Source of the DNA: an uncultured Spirochaetales bacterium
Lineage (GTDB): Bacteria; Spirochaetota; Spirochaetia; Sphaerochaetales; Sphaerochaetaceae
Length of the DNA: 15,537 bases
Assembly (NCBI GenBank): GCA_947306375.1
Contig: CAMZGJ010000009.1
Span: 1-15,537, forward strand
Direction: 5' to 3'
Under the pieces are notes generated by a model. It saw only the letters and a list, made by a program, of their open reading frames with translations. It made no database searches and was not told the origin of the DNA. Positions 6,656 through 13,789 of the stretch are shown here, piece by piece. A program made the position numbers and the translations under genes. Numbering within the stretch: position 1 is the first letter of the stretch; every line of letters starts with the position of its first letter.

Positions 6656-8410
6656 ATGGCATTTGAAAACTACAAATTTCCCTACACAAAGGAAGATGAG
6701 AAGATTGCTCCCTGGCTCAACTCCTACGGAGACGTCCCCTTCCATCTTGAATATCCTGATTATTCAATGTATCAGGCAGTGGTGGAGTCCTGTAAAAAGA
6801 CACCTGACTTCCCCGCAATCTGTTTTCAGAACAAAAACACGGACTACAAGACCCTGATAGCCCGGATTGACAAAACGGCAAAGGCTCTTTCCGGTCTGGG
6901 AATCAAAGAGGGAGATGTTGTCACTGTCTGCCTTCCCAACGTACCCCAGGCAGTCATGCTTCTGTACGCAATCAACTCCATAGGAGCAGTTGCTTCCATG
7001 ATTCATCCGCTTTCAGCTGTTGGAGAAATCAGATTCTATCTCAAGGAAGCAAATTCAAGGACAATCATCACACTGGATCAGTTCTACGGAAAGATCTGTG
7101 AAGTCAGAAAAGGCTCTGATCTTGAACATATCATCATTGCCCGCGTCTCGGACGCCCTCACACCCGTCAAAGCCTGTGCCTACAAACTTCTCAAGGAGCG
7201 CAAGTTCCCCAAGGTCAATGAGGACGGCTGTGTCATCAAATGGAAGAACTTCATCAAAAAGGCAGACTCCTGCAAGAAGGATCCCAAAGTTGAAAAGCAC
7301 GGAAAGGACATTGCAGTCATTCTCTTCTCCGGCGGAACAACAGGAACCAGCAAGGGAATCCAGCTTACAAACCTGAACTTCAACGCCCTTTCAATCCAGA
7401 CCGCAACAATGTCACATGAGAAGATTCCCACAATGACCATGCTTGCAGCCATGCCCGTTTTCCACGGCTTCGGACTGGGAGTATGTATCCATACAGTACT
7501 TTCAAACTGTGCAAGAAGTTATCTTGTTCCCCAGGTCAGTGTAAAGGGCTATTCAAACCTGCTCAAGACAGCACAGCCCAACCTCATTGCCGGTGTACCC
7601 ACACTCTATGAGGGAATTACTAGAAACCAGGAAATGGACGGTGTAGACCTTTCATGCCTTCGCGGCGTGTTCTCCGGCGGAGACAGCCTGTCAATCGAGC
7701 TCAAGAAGAAGATTGACAAGTTCCTTGCAGACCACAAGGCAACAGTCCGCGTCCGTGAAGGTTACGGAACAACAGAATGTGTCACAGCAAGCTGCCTTAC
7801 CCCCTACAACAAGGAAAAGGAAGGCTCGATCGGTCTTCCCTTCCCCGACACTTACTACAAAATCTGCAAACCCGGAACACAGGAAGAGTGTCCCTACGGT
7901 GAGGAAGGTGAGATCTGCCTGAGCGGACCTTCGGTCATGTTCGGCTACATAGGCCACGATGATGAAAATGCACAGACCCTTCAGAAGCATGCAGACGGCC
8001 GCATCTGGCTGCACACCGGAGATGTAGGAACAATGGACGAGGAAGGCTTCATCTTCTTCCGCCAGAGAATCAAGAGAATGATTGTTGTTTCCGGCTACAA
8101 CGTCTATCCGTCACAGCTTGAGAACATAATCGACAGCCTTGATGAAGTTCACATGAGCTGCTGCATAGGCGTTCCCGATTCCTACAAGATGCACAAAGTC
8201 AAGGCTTTTGTCACACTTACACCCGGCGTCAAGCCCTCGGATGAGATCAAGGAAAAGATTCTTGATGCCTGCAGAAAGAACATTGCCAAGTGGGCTGTTC
8301 CCTATGACATTGAATTCCGTGATGACCTTCCCAAGACGCTTGTCGGCAAGGTAGCCTACAGAGTTCTTGAAGAAGAGGAAGAAGCAAAACTCAAAGCTCA
8401 GAAAGCCTGA
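6656..8410 (+). CDS. AMP-dependent acyl-CoA synthetase / ligase
   Basis: Member of the adenylate-forming (ANL) superfamily, which activates a carboxylic acid with ATP and passes it to CoA or another thiol. The 584-residue product has all the core motifs: P-loop-like SGGTTGTSKG (225-234, with Ser where Pro is usual), YGTTE (370-374), LHTGD (452-456), RIKRMIVVSGYNVYP (471-485), and the catalytic lysine K565 in LVGKVAYR. The N-terminal part (1-50) and overall length fit medium- or long-chain fatty acyl-CoA ligases, but no substrate can be assigned. AGAGGA lies about 6 bases before the ATG. It is co-directional with and close to the acyltransferase-fold gene. Its last 20 bases overlap the convergent UPF0178 gene, and no terminator is seen. 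Confidence 0.9.
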   Translation: MAFENYKFPYTKEDEKIAPWLNSYGDVPFHLEYPDYSMYQAVVESCKKTPDFPAICFQNKNTDYKTLIARIDKTAKALSGLGIKEGDVVTVCLPNVPQAVMLLYAINSIGAVASMIHPLSAVGEIRFYLKEANSRTIITLDQFYGKICEVRKGSDLEHIIIARVSDALTPVKACAYKLLKERKFPKVNEDGCVIKWKNFIKKADSCKKDPKVEKHGKDIAVILFSGGTTGTSKGIQLTNLNFNALSIQTATMSHEKIPTMTMLAAMPVFHGFGLGVCIHTVLSNCARSYLVPQVSVKGYSNLLKTAQPNLIAGVPTLYEGITRNQEMDGVDLSCLRGVFSGGDSLSIELKKKIDKFLADHKATVRVREGYGTTECVTASCLTPYNKEKEGSIGLPFPDTYYKICKPGTQEECPYGEEGEICLSGPSVMFGYIGHDDENAQTLQKHADGRIWLHTGDVGTMDEEGFIFFRQRIKRMIVVSGYNVYPSQLENIIDSLDEVHMSCCIGVPDSYKMHKVKAFVTLTPGVKPSDEIKEKILDACRKNIAKWAVPYDIEFRDDLPKTLVGKVAYRVLEEEEEAKLKAQKA

Positions 8411-8918
8411 GCATCTTAGTCAGGGTACGGTCCAGATTATCCGAGAACAACTTGGTGTTCTCCCTGCCCTGCCTGCTCTGCTGAAGAGCAAATATCCCTG
8501 CTTCCCGCAGCTGGTTGTTAACCTCCCTGCCGGTGAGCAGGGATTTTATATTTTCAGGAGTATAACTTGAGCCTCTGTCATCAATTACAGTACAGCCCTT
8601 CTCCAGAAGCCTTGAGGCAAGGGGAATATCATGGGTAATGCAGAGGCATCCTGGACCTGCGTTTTCAACAATAAAATCATCCGCACTGTTCTCACCGGAA
8701 GGCACCACGCACATCTTCACGTTGGATTTTATACTCCTGTCTCCGCCGGCCTCCGTCCTGCGCCTGAACGTATCCTGGCTTATGAACGCCATGACATCCG
8801 GCAGGGAGCGGTCCGCAACAAAGAAAAGCTTACACCCTATGCGTACGGAAGCCCTCATCACAACAGGCCTCAGGGCCTTGGGGAGGGAGTCTGCATCGGC
8901 GTAAATGGTAATATCCAT
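8391..8918 (-). CDS. UPF0178 (YaiI/YqxD, DUF188) family protein
   Basis: A 175-residue protein of the widespread UPF0178 family, whose fold is related to PIN/NYN nuclease domains; its cellular role is unknown. The family start is seen as MDITIYADADSLPKALRPVV, with acidic residues D8 and D10. The middle motifs NSADDFIVENA (77-87), CITHDIPLASRLLEKG (93-108) and DDRGSSYTPENIKSLL (113-128) also match. I place the start at ATG 8918, where homology begins, although no good ribosome binding site precedes it. In-frame ATG 8945 and GTG 8954 are alternatives that add 9-12 residues. A TATAAT read on the minus strand (8979-8974) may be its promoter. The gene ends inside the convergent ligase gene. Confidence 0.88.
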   Translation of the reverse strand: MDITIYADADSLPKALRPVVMRASVRIGCKLFFVADRSLPDVMAFISQDTFRRRTEAGGDRSIKSNVKMCVVPSGENSADDFIVENAGPGCLCITHDIPLASRLLEKGCTVIDDRGSSYTPENIKSLLTGREVNNQLREAGIFALQQSRQGRENTKLFSDNLDRTLTKMLRLSEL

Positions 8919-8958
8919 ACCGGTATGATAACACATATCCAACATGAATCCCACATGG

Positions 8959-8987
8959 TTGAAAAATCACATGATTATAAATAGAAT
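8959..8987 (+). promoter_or_regulatory. pfp promoter (sigma70-type)
   Basis: TTGAAA (8959-8964) and TAGAAT (8982-8987) each match 5 of 6 consensus bases and are exactly 17 bases apart. The start is expected near 8994, giving a leader of about 23 nt that includes GGGAG before the ATG at 9017. A divergent TATAAT for the UPF0178 gene overlaps the spacer. Confidence 0.7.
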
Positions 8988-9016
8988 TAAGTTAAAGTTA
9001 AAAAGGGAGAAATTTA

Positions 9017-10672
9017 ATGACAATATCACCACTTCAGACAGCAAGATATGCTTATGAGCCCAAACTTCCCCTCATTCTCAGGGAAGACGTTAAGACAATT
9101 GTGCCTGTTCTCGGAGAGAAGACACAGTCACAATCCGACAGGGAAGCACTGAGCAAGCTCTTCCCCAATACCTACGGACTGCCCAAAGTCAGTTTCACAA
9201 AGGGCTCAAACCCCAATACTGCAAAAAAGCTGAATGTAGGTGTAATCCTTTCAGGCGGCCAGGCACCCGGCGGACACAACGTAATCTGCGGCCTCTATGA
9301 CGCCCTGAAGAAAGCAAATCCCGAAAGCTGCCTCTACGGTTTCCGCGGCGGTCCCAGCGGCATTCTGGAAGACAAGTATGTTGTTCTCACAGATGAGATT
9401 ATCAACAGCTACAGAAACACCGGCGGCTTTGACATGATCCAGAGCGGCAGAACAAAGCTCGAGACCGAGGAGCAGTTTGAAGTCTGCACACAGGTCTGTC
9501 ACAAGCACAACATCAATGCCATTGTCATCATAGGCGGAGATGATTCGAACACAAACGCCGCAATCCTTGCCGAGTACTTCAGAAAGAAGGGCGAAGACAT
9601 CTGCGTGGTAGGCTGCCCCAAGACAATTGACGGCGACCTCAAAAATGAAAGCATTGAAACCAGCTTCGGCTTCGACACGGCCACAAAGACCTACTCCGAG
9701 CTCATCGGAAACATCTGCCGTGACGCCAACAGTTCCAGAAAATACTGGCACTTCATCCGCCTCATGGGCCGCAGCGCCAGCCACATTGCCCTTGAATGCG
9801 CCATCTCCACACAGCCTAACATCTGCCTTGTCGGTGAGGAAGTAGAGGCCAGAAACCAGAGCATCCAGGACATAACAAACTACATTGCAGACATTATTGC
9901 CAAGCGCGCCGCCAACGGCGATAACTACGGCATCTGCCTTGTCCCCGAAGGACTCATCGAGTTTGTTCCCTCCCTCAAGGTCCTCATCTCCGAGATCAAT
10001 GATCTTGTAGCCAAGAACGAGAAGGAGTTCTCAGCTCTTCACACAACAGCCTCAAAGATTGCCTACATTGAGAGCCTGCTTACAGATGAATCCAAGAAGG
10101 TCTTCAACAGCCTTCCCGAGTCCATTGAAGCCCAGCTCCTGCTTGACCGTGACCCGCACGGAAACGTCCAGGTCAGCCTGATTGAGACTGAAAAGCTCTT
10201 CATTGAGACAGTCAAAAAGCGCCTTGCAGTTCTTGCAAAGGAAGGAAAGTACAACGGAAAGTTCAGCGCAATGAACCACTTCTTCGGCTACGAGGGAAGA
10301 TGTGCATTCCCGTCCAACTTTGACGCAGATTACTGCTACAGTCTGGGCTACAATGCCTATTTCCTCCTCTCTGCAGGACTTACAGGTTACCTCTCAAGCG
10401 TGACCAACCTCTCAAAGCCCGCAGAACAGTGGAATGCAGGCGGTATACCCATCACAATGATGATGAACCTTGAGCAGCGCCACGGAGAGCTTAAGCCGGT
10501 TATCAAGAAGGCTCTTGTTGAACTGGACGGAAAGCCCTTCAAATACTTTGAGAAACACAGGGATGAATGGGCTGTTACCACAAGCTTCCTCTACCCCGGT
10601 GCAATCCAGTACTTCGGCCCCTCAGAGGTTTGTGACACAACCACAAAGACACTTGCCCTTGAGCAGTGCTGA
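9017..10672 (+). CDS. pfp: Pyrophosphate-dependent phosphofructokinase, long form
   Basis: Reversibly phosphorylates fructose 6-phosphate to fructose 1,6-bisphosphate with PPi instead of ATP (glycolysis/gluconeogenesis, cytoplasm). Motifs in the 551-residue product: [10 protein letters not shown] (79-88), GGDDSNTN (173-180), PKTIDGDLK (201-209) with the catalytic TIDGD, and [13 protein letters not shown] (250-262). The Asp of GGDD (D176) and the Lys of PKT (K202) are the residues that mark PPi use; ATP enzymes have Gly at these places. Length and the insert-rich C-terminal half fit the long PFP clade found in spirochaetes, plants and some anaerobes. GGGAG sits before the ATG. It is monocistronic, with a good promoter and a strong terminator. 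Confidence 0.96.
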   Translation: MTISPLQTARYAYEPKLPLILREDVKTIVPVLGEKTQSQSDREALSKLFPNTYGLPKVSFTKGSNPNTAKKLNVGVILSGGQAPGGHNVICGLYDALKKANPESCLYGFRGGPSGILEDKYVVLTDEIINSYRNTGGFDMIQSGRTKLETEEQFEVCTQVCHKHNINAIVIIGGDDSNTNAAILAEYFRKKGEDICVVGCPKTIDGDLKNESIETSFGFDTATKTYSELIGNICRDANSSRKYWHFIRLMGRSASHIALECAISTQPNICLVGEEVEARNQSIQDITNYIADIIAKRAANGDNYGICLVPEGLIEFVPSLKVLISEINDLVAKNEKEFSALHTTASKIAYIESLLTDESKKVFNSLPESIEAQLLLDRDPHGNVQVSLIETEKLFIETVKKRLAVLAKEGKYNGKFSAMNHFFGYEGRCAFPSNFDADYCYSLGYNAYFLLSAGLTGYLSSVTNLSKPAEQWNAGGIPITMMMNLEQRHGELKPVIKKALVELDGKPFKYFEKHRDEWAVTTSFLYPGAIQYFGPSEVCDTTTKTLALEQC

Positions 10673-10688
10673 GTTATAAAGCTATTAC

Positions 10689-10717
10689 GGCTGCAACCTT
10701 CTGTTGCAGCCTTTTTT
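10689..10717 (+). terminator. pfp terminator
   Basis: GGCTGCAAC (10689-10697) and GTTGCAGCC (10703-10711) form a perfect 9-bp stem with a 5-base loop, followed by six T (10712-10717). The end of the T-run supplies part of the stop codon of the opposing PIN toxin gene. Confidence 0.95.
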
Positions 10718-11135
10718 ATTCTCTCATGGCTGTTTTAATAAAATCCTGCGGGCTGATTGCGGGAACTGCTGATTTTGAGAAGTCTTCAAGATTCCTTGTT
10801 ACTATGTAATCACAACCCGTCCGTTCTGCAACAGAATCAATAACGGCATCTTCATAGTCTTTAATTCCCGGACGCATTGCCTTTCTGCAGTCAATTTCAG
10901 TTGCAGAGGCTATCTTGATAATGTCCAGCCAGAAATTCATTGCACTTCTTGTCTGCTCTTCATTATGAAGAGCCTTGTGAAGAACATAATGGATGTCACA
11001 GAAGGAATTTGCAGTTACATAGCCTTCCACCAGCTCAGAGCAGCACAGAAGAAAGACCTTTTCCGCATCACTTGAAAACGGCTCACGTGAAGACATGAAA
11101 TCCAGAGCAACATTTGTGTCAATTATGACTTTCAC
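10716..11135 (-). CDS. vapC: PIN-domain toxin, VapC-like (PIN_3 type)
   Basis: Probable toxin of a type II toxin-antitoxin pair; PIN-domain toxins are Mg-dependent ribonucleases that cut tRNA, rRNA or mRNA. The 139-residue product shows VIIDTNVALD at the N-terminus (D6), the acidic cluster KDYEDAV (92-98, D93/E95/D96) and the C-terminal YIVTRNLEDF (110-119, D118), all typical of the PIN_3 subgroup. The start is GTG 11135, inside the 4-base overlap GTGA with the antitoxin stop, so translation is coupled to the antitoxin. The gene looks intact. The target RNA is not deducible. Confidence 0.9.
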   Translation of the reverse strand: MKVIIDTNVALDFMSSREPFSSDAEKVFLLCCSELVEGYVTANSFCDIHYVLHKALHNEEQTRSAMNFWLDIIKIASATEIDCRKAMRPGIKDYEDAVIDSVAERTGCDYIVTRNLEDFSKSAVPAISPQDFIKTAMRE

Positions 11136-11347
11136 AGGTATTTCTCCAGTCTGTCTTCAGGTGAAACGGTTTCATCGCTGAGAATGCCCTTAAGGCTTTT
11201 CATTGCTATTTGTTTTCTGATTTCAGGTCCTACAAGAAGGGCAACCGTCTTCCCGTTCTTTGTTATTGAAACCATACCGTCGGATACAAGGGACAGATAG
11301 TAGCTCAGATTCTGTTTAAGCTCCGTTGCACTTGCAGAATAAGTCAT
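11132..11347 (-). CDS. vapB: Antitoxin, Phd/YefM family
   Basis: Small 71-residue antitoxin expected to bind and neutralise the PIN toxin encoded directly downstream, and to repress its own promoter. The N-terminal half has the Phd/YefM DNA-binding and dimerisation pattern: SATELKQNLSYYLSLV, then VSITKNGKTVALLV. The C-terminal third (about 46-71), ending DRLEKYL, is charged and is presumably the toxin-binding tail. GAGGT lies about 6 bases before the ATG. A palindrome right upstream fits autoregulation. Confidence 0.9.
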   Translation of the reverse strand: MTYSASATELKQNLSYYLSLVSDGMVSITKNGKTVALLVGPEIRKQIAMKSLKGILSDETVSPEDRLEKYL

Positions 11348-11359
11348 TTCATACCTCTT

Positions 11360-11373
11360 AAAATGTACATTTT
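11360..11373. promoter_or_regulatory. Palindromic site before the antitoxin gene, candidate operator
   Basis: AAAATGTACATTTT is a perfect 14-bp palindrome 12 bases upstream of the antitoxin ATG. A second, partial copy (AGTACATTA) follows at 11388-11396. Phd/YefM antitoxins usually bind paired palindromes at their own promoter, so this is the expected operator. Reading the minus strand, weak promoter boxes TTGTAT and GATAAT lie further upstream (about 11395-11425). Confidence 0.6.
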
Positions 11374-11439
11374 TTACTTAAAAATTAGTACATTATTATC
11401 CCTGAGTAAAGTATCAAAATACAAATAGTACGAGTCAAA

Positions 11440-11575
11440 AAGGCAAAACAGGATATAGACGGACCGGCAAAGACAGGCAAAGTGCATAGACAGACTGGCA
11501 AAGACAGGCAAAGTGCATAGACAGACCGGCAAAGAATATAGACAGACAGGCAAATACAGGCAAAACAGGGCAAAA
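11440..11575. repeat. Degenerate tandem repeat built on a GGCAAAG / ATAGACAGAC pattern
   Basis: Two adjacent 31-bp units (11466-11496 and 11497-11527) differ only at the last base. Each unit contains GGCAAAGACAGGCAAAG followed by TGCATAGACAGAC plus one base. Shorter, decayed copies of the same words flank them on both sides (GGCAAAGAATATAGACAGAC from 11528, AGGCAAATAC and AGGCAAAAC after it). There are no unique spacers, so it is not a CRISPR array. Reading frames across it are low-complexity (Cys/Leu/Ser-rich) and not credible genes. It lies between the antitoxin promoter and the rubredoxin terminator. Confidence 0.85.
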
Positions 11576-11608
11576 AGAAAGACTGCAGCAAACAATGCCG
11601 CAGTCTTT
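11571..11608 (-). terminator. Rubredoxin terminator
   Basis: Read on the minus strand, AAAGACTGC (11608-11600) pairs with GCAGTCTTT (11586-11578), a perfect 9-bp stem with a 13-base loop. The T-rich run CTTTTTG then follows (11577-11571). It begins 29 bases after the rubredoxin stop codon. Confidence 0.8.
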
Positions 11609-11636
11609 GTCTTCTTGATAAGAAAATAATTCAGAC

Positions 11637-11798
11637 TCAGTCCATTTTCTCGAACATGTCTTTTGAAACTCCGCAGAGGGGGCATACCCAATCATCGGGG
11701 AGGCTTTCAAAAGGTGTACCGGGAGCAATTCCTGAATCAGGGTCGCCTGCTTCGGGGTCATAAATATAACCGCATGCAGGGCACTGGTATTTATCCAT
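11637..11798 (-). CDS. Rubredoxin
   Basis: A 53-residue iron protein that carries single electrons in the cytoplasm of anaerobes, often to oxygen- or peroxide-detoxifying enzymes. The two knuckles that bind one Fe with four cysteines are complete: CPACGY (6-11) and CPLCG (39-43). The typical middle is also present: [18 protein letters not shown] and LPDDWVCP. Length is exactly that of the family. AAAGGAG lies before the ATG at 11798. On the minus strand a promoter fits at TTTTCA (11856-11851), 17 bases, CATAAT (11833-11828), and a terminator follows, so it is probably transcribed alone as well as after the LUD gene. Confidence 0.97.
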   Translation of the reverse strand: MDKYQCPACGYIYDPEAGDPDSGIAPGTPFESLPDDWVCPLCGVSKDMFEKMD

Positions 11799-11827
11799 TC
11801 TTCCATCTCCTTTAGTGAAGTAACTCT

Positions 11828-11856
11828 ATTATGCACCAATCAGCGCAATTTGAAAA
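11828..11856 (-). promoter_or_regulatory. Candidate rubredoxin promoter
   Basis: On the minus strand TTTTCA (11856-11851) and CATAAT (11833-11828) are 17 bases apart. The start near 11821 leaves a leader of about 22 nt with a good ribosome binding site. Confidence 0.5.
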
Positions 11857-11876
11857 GAAAATTACCACTTTTATGG

Positions 11877-12557
11877 TCAAAATCCCAGGTCTTCACCCAC
11901 AATTATGACAATTATTCTATCCTTATTCCTTTGTCTGCCCATAATTACGCTGTTACAGCAGATTGAGTTCTCACAGGCACCGGCCGGTACAGACATAAGA
12001 TCAGAGGGGTCGCACACGGGACGCATGCAGCGCCCGTTTTTGGCGCAGAAGGTATCGCAGTCCAGGCGGACGCAGTTTGCCGGGGCTGCAGTTTCCTTTA
12101 CCCGTACAACCGCATGTGCAAGGTCAGGCACTATCTTGTTCTGTCCGGCTATGACTATTACCCGCTCCGGGCCGAAGAGCATGCAGGCTACGCGGTTTGA
12201 CTGGCCGTCCACGTTGTAGAGGTTTCCGGTTTCCGTTACGGCGTTGGAACTTGTGATGAAGGTGTCTGAAAGAAGAGCCTGACGGCGCAGTCTTGCGTTT
12301 TCCTCCTTTGAGATTCCCGGGGCCTCCCTGTCCAGAAAGTTGTATTTCCCGCTTCTCAGAAGCTCAACAACTCCGCTTTCCACCGCAGTTACGCTTCCGC
12401 CTATGCCTATGGTTTCTCCGGGCACCAGAAGTGTGTTCATAAGTGCCAGAAGCTCCGCCCTTGAGGGTACGTACAGAGCCTTCATGTTGTTCTTCTCAAG
12501 GGCCTTCATGGTCCTTTTTATTCTCATGTGCATTATTCTGTCCAGATTGGCGTTCAT
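11877..12557 (-). CDS. LUD-domain protein (DUF162, LutC/YkgG-like)
   Basis: A 226-residue protein of the LUD family, named for lactate utilisation proteins LutB/LutC; many stand-alone members have no proven role. It shows the nucleotide-fold-like motif TIGIGGSVTAVESG (49-62), the family's SSNAVTETGNLYNVDG (103-118), GPERVIVIAGQNKIV (129-143), and the end IIVGEDLGF. The C-terminal part has eight Cys (162, 167, 171, 177, 182, 195, 200, 201), which suggests metal or iron-sulfur binding. No LutA or LutB gene is nearby, so lactate oxidation is not supported by context. GGAG lies before the ATG. It is divergent from the decarboxylase gene and shares a promoter region with it; rubredoxin lies 78 bases downstream. 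Confidence 0.88.
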   Translation of the reverse strand: MNANLDRIMHMRIKRTMKALEKNNMKALYVPSRAELLALMNTLLVPGETIGIGGSVTAVESGVVELLRSGKYNFLDREAPGISKEENARLRRQALLSDTFITSSNAVTETGNLYNVDGQSNRVACMLFGPERVIVIAGQNKIVPDLAHAVVRVKETAAPANCVRLDCDTFCAKNGRCMRPVCDPSDLMSVPAGACENSICCNSVIMGRQRNKDRIIVIIVGEDLGF

Positions 12558-12582
12558 ATATTCTCCTTCGGCCCCGATTAAC

Positions 12583-12610
12583 TTGATTATTGACCGTCAA
12601 TAATTATAAT
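12583..12610 (+). promoter_or_regulatory. Decarboxylase-asnA operon promoter
   Basis: TTGATT (12583-12588), 16 bases, then a perfect TATAAT (12605-12610). Only seven bases separate TATAAT from the ATG at 12618, so the transcript should start at or next to the start codon. Confidence 0.7.
12586..12604. promoter_or_regulatory. 19-bp perfect palindrome, candidate operator of a divergent promoter
   Basis: ATTATTGAC and GTCAATAAT are perfect inverted copies around a single C. The site fills the space between the -35 and -10 boxes of the decarboxylase promoter and covers the expected start point of the LUD gene promoter, so one bound dimer could block both. The form fits a TetR-type repressor, but that is inference and no regulator gene is in the window. 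Confidence 0.7.
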
Positions 12611-12631
12611 ACACTCTATGTACAGAAACAA
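12603..12631 (-). promoter_or_regulatory. LUD gene promoter
   Basis: On the minus strand TTGTTT (12631-12626), 17 bases, then a perfect TATAAT (12608-12603). Its -10 box overlaps that of the opposing promoter in the self-complementary ATTATAAT (12603-12610). Its -35 box is poor and lies within the decarboxylase coding region. Confidence 0.5.
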
Positions 12632-13775
12632 ACTGGCAGACAGAGCTCAGCTTAAAGATATTGTGAGATTGTCGGAAACCCTGCCCACTCCCCACATAAT
12701 CATTGATCTTGAGATGATCAGGGCCAACTTCCTCAAGATGAGGAGCCTTTGCTCCTATGCAGATATCTACTATGCAGTAAAGGCCTGTCCGCTGGATGAG
12801 ATTGTTTCAATGCTTTATGAGGAAGGCTCCAACTTTGACATTGCAAGCCGCTATGAACTGGACCGGGCTCTTGCACTGGGCGTGGAGCCTGAAAGACTTC
12901 TGTACGGCAATACAATCAAGAAAGCTGAGGATATAGCCTACTTCCATGAAAAGGGAGTCAGGTTCTTTGCCACGGACTGTGAGAATGACGTGCGTAAGAT
13001 TGCGCAGAACGCACCGGGCAGCAATGTCTACTTCCGCGTCCTTCTCCCCCACTCGGACAGCGCCGACTGGCCGCTTTCCCGCAAGTTCGGCTGCAGTGCC
13101 GGTATGGTTCTTGATTTGATAAGCCTTGCAAAGGAACTGAAACTCAACCCCATTGGTGTTTCCTTCCACGTGGGAAGCCAGCAGCGCAACCTGGAAATCT
13201 GGGATCAGGCGCTGAAAGCCACAAGGGAGATTTTTGACAAATCTCCGGTAAAGCTTGGCTTTGTGGACATGGGAGGCGGCCTTCCGGCACAGTACAACTA
13301 TCCGGTGGAAGATCTGGAAACCTATGCCGTTACAATAAAGTCCTATATAGATAATTACTTTAAGGGACAGGATATACGCTTTATCATGGAGCCCGGAAGA
13401 AGCCTTGTTGGAGACAGCGGAGTTCTTGCTGCTACGGTTGTGGAGACCTCAAAAAAGGATAATGCAGACAATGTGAGATGGGTCTACATAGATGCCGGAA
13501 AGTTCAACGGCATGGTTGAGACAATAGATGAGAGCATTAAGTACAGCGCATATTTCCCGTCAAGGGATGAGAATGCACCCTCAGGTCCGGTTATCCTTGC
13601 AGGCCCCACCTGCGACAGCATGGACATTATGTATGAAAACTACAAAATGCAGATGCCGCTGGACCTGAAAGCCGGTGAAAGGGTTTATTTTCTTGCCGCA
13701 GGTGCTTATACTGCCAGCTATGCAAGTGTCTGTTTCAACGGCTTTCCGCCCATACGGACCTATATTTACAGATAA
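12618..13775 (+). CDS. speC: PLP-dependent ornithine/lysine-type decarboxylase (fold type III)
   Basis: Predicted to decarboxylate ornithine to putrescine (polyamine synthesis). The 385-residue product has the barrel-fold layout: K55 in YYAVKA, which binds PLP; H184 in SFHVGSQ; the phosphate loop GGGLP (219-223); EPGR (258-261); and at the C-terminus AGPTCDSMD (328-336) with C332 and D333 of the partner active site, then AAGAYTASYASVCFNGF (360-376). GKFNGMVETIDESIKY (294-309) and the TCDSMD motif fit ornithine decarboxylase better than diaminopimelate decarboxylase; lysine activity is possible. The ATG at 12618 has no Shine-Dalgarno site and lies seven bases after TATAAT. asnA follows after 14 bases. 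Confidence 0.9.
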   Translation: MYRNKLADRAQLKDIVRLSETLPTPHIIIDLEMIRANFLKMRSLCSYADIYYAVKACPLDEIVSMLYEEGSNFDIASRYELDRALALGVEPERLLYGNTIKKAEDIAYFHEKGVRFFATDCENDVRKIAQNAPGSNVYFRVLLPHSDSADWPLSRKFGCSAGMVLDLISLAKELKLNPIGVSFHVGSQQRNLEIWDQALKATREIFDKSPVKLGFVDMGGGLPAQYNYPVEDLETYAVTIKSYIDNYFKGQDIRFIMEPGRSLVGDSGVLAATVVETSKKDNADNVRWVYIDAGKFNGMVETIDESIKYSAYFPSRDENAPSGPVILAGPTCDSMDIMYENYKMQMPLDLKAGERVYFLAAGAYTASYASVCFNGFPPIRTYIYR

Positions 13776-13789
13776 AAGGAGAAGTCATT

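Noticed and set aside
9251..9784. Long minus-strand frame of 177 codons inside pfp
   Set aside because: It is a shadow of pfp: Ala/Val-rich, with no ribosome binding site, and pfp is certain on the other strand.
11440..11575. Possible CRISPR array
   Set aside because: The repeated units touch each other directly, the short copies are degenerate, there are no unique spacers of constant length, and no cas gene is in the window.
11374..11839. Several Cys/Leu-rich minus-strand frames across 11374-11839
   Set aside because: They are translations of the 31-bp repeat or overlap rubredoxin in another frame. The rubredoxin frame has a clear family match and ribosome binding site.
11877..12557. LutC of a lactate oxidation operon
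   Set aside because: No lutA or lutB gene lies nearby, and the Cys-rich C-terminus fits the broader stand-alone LUD group.
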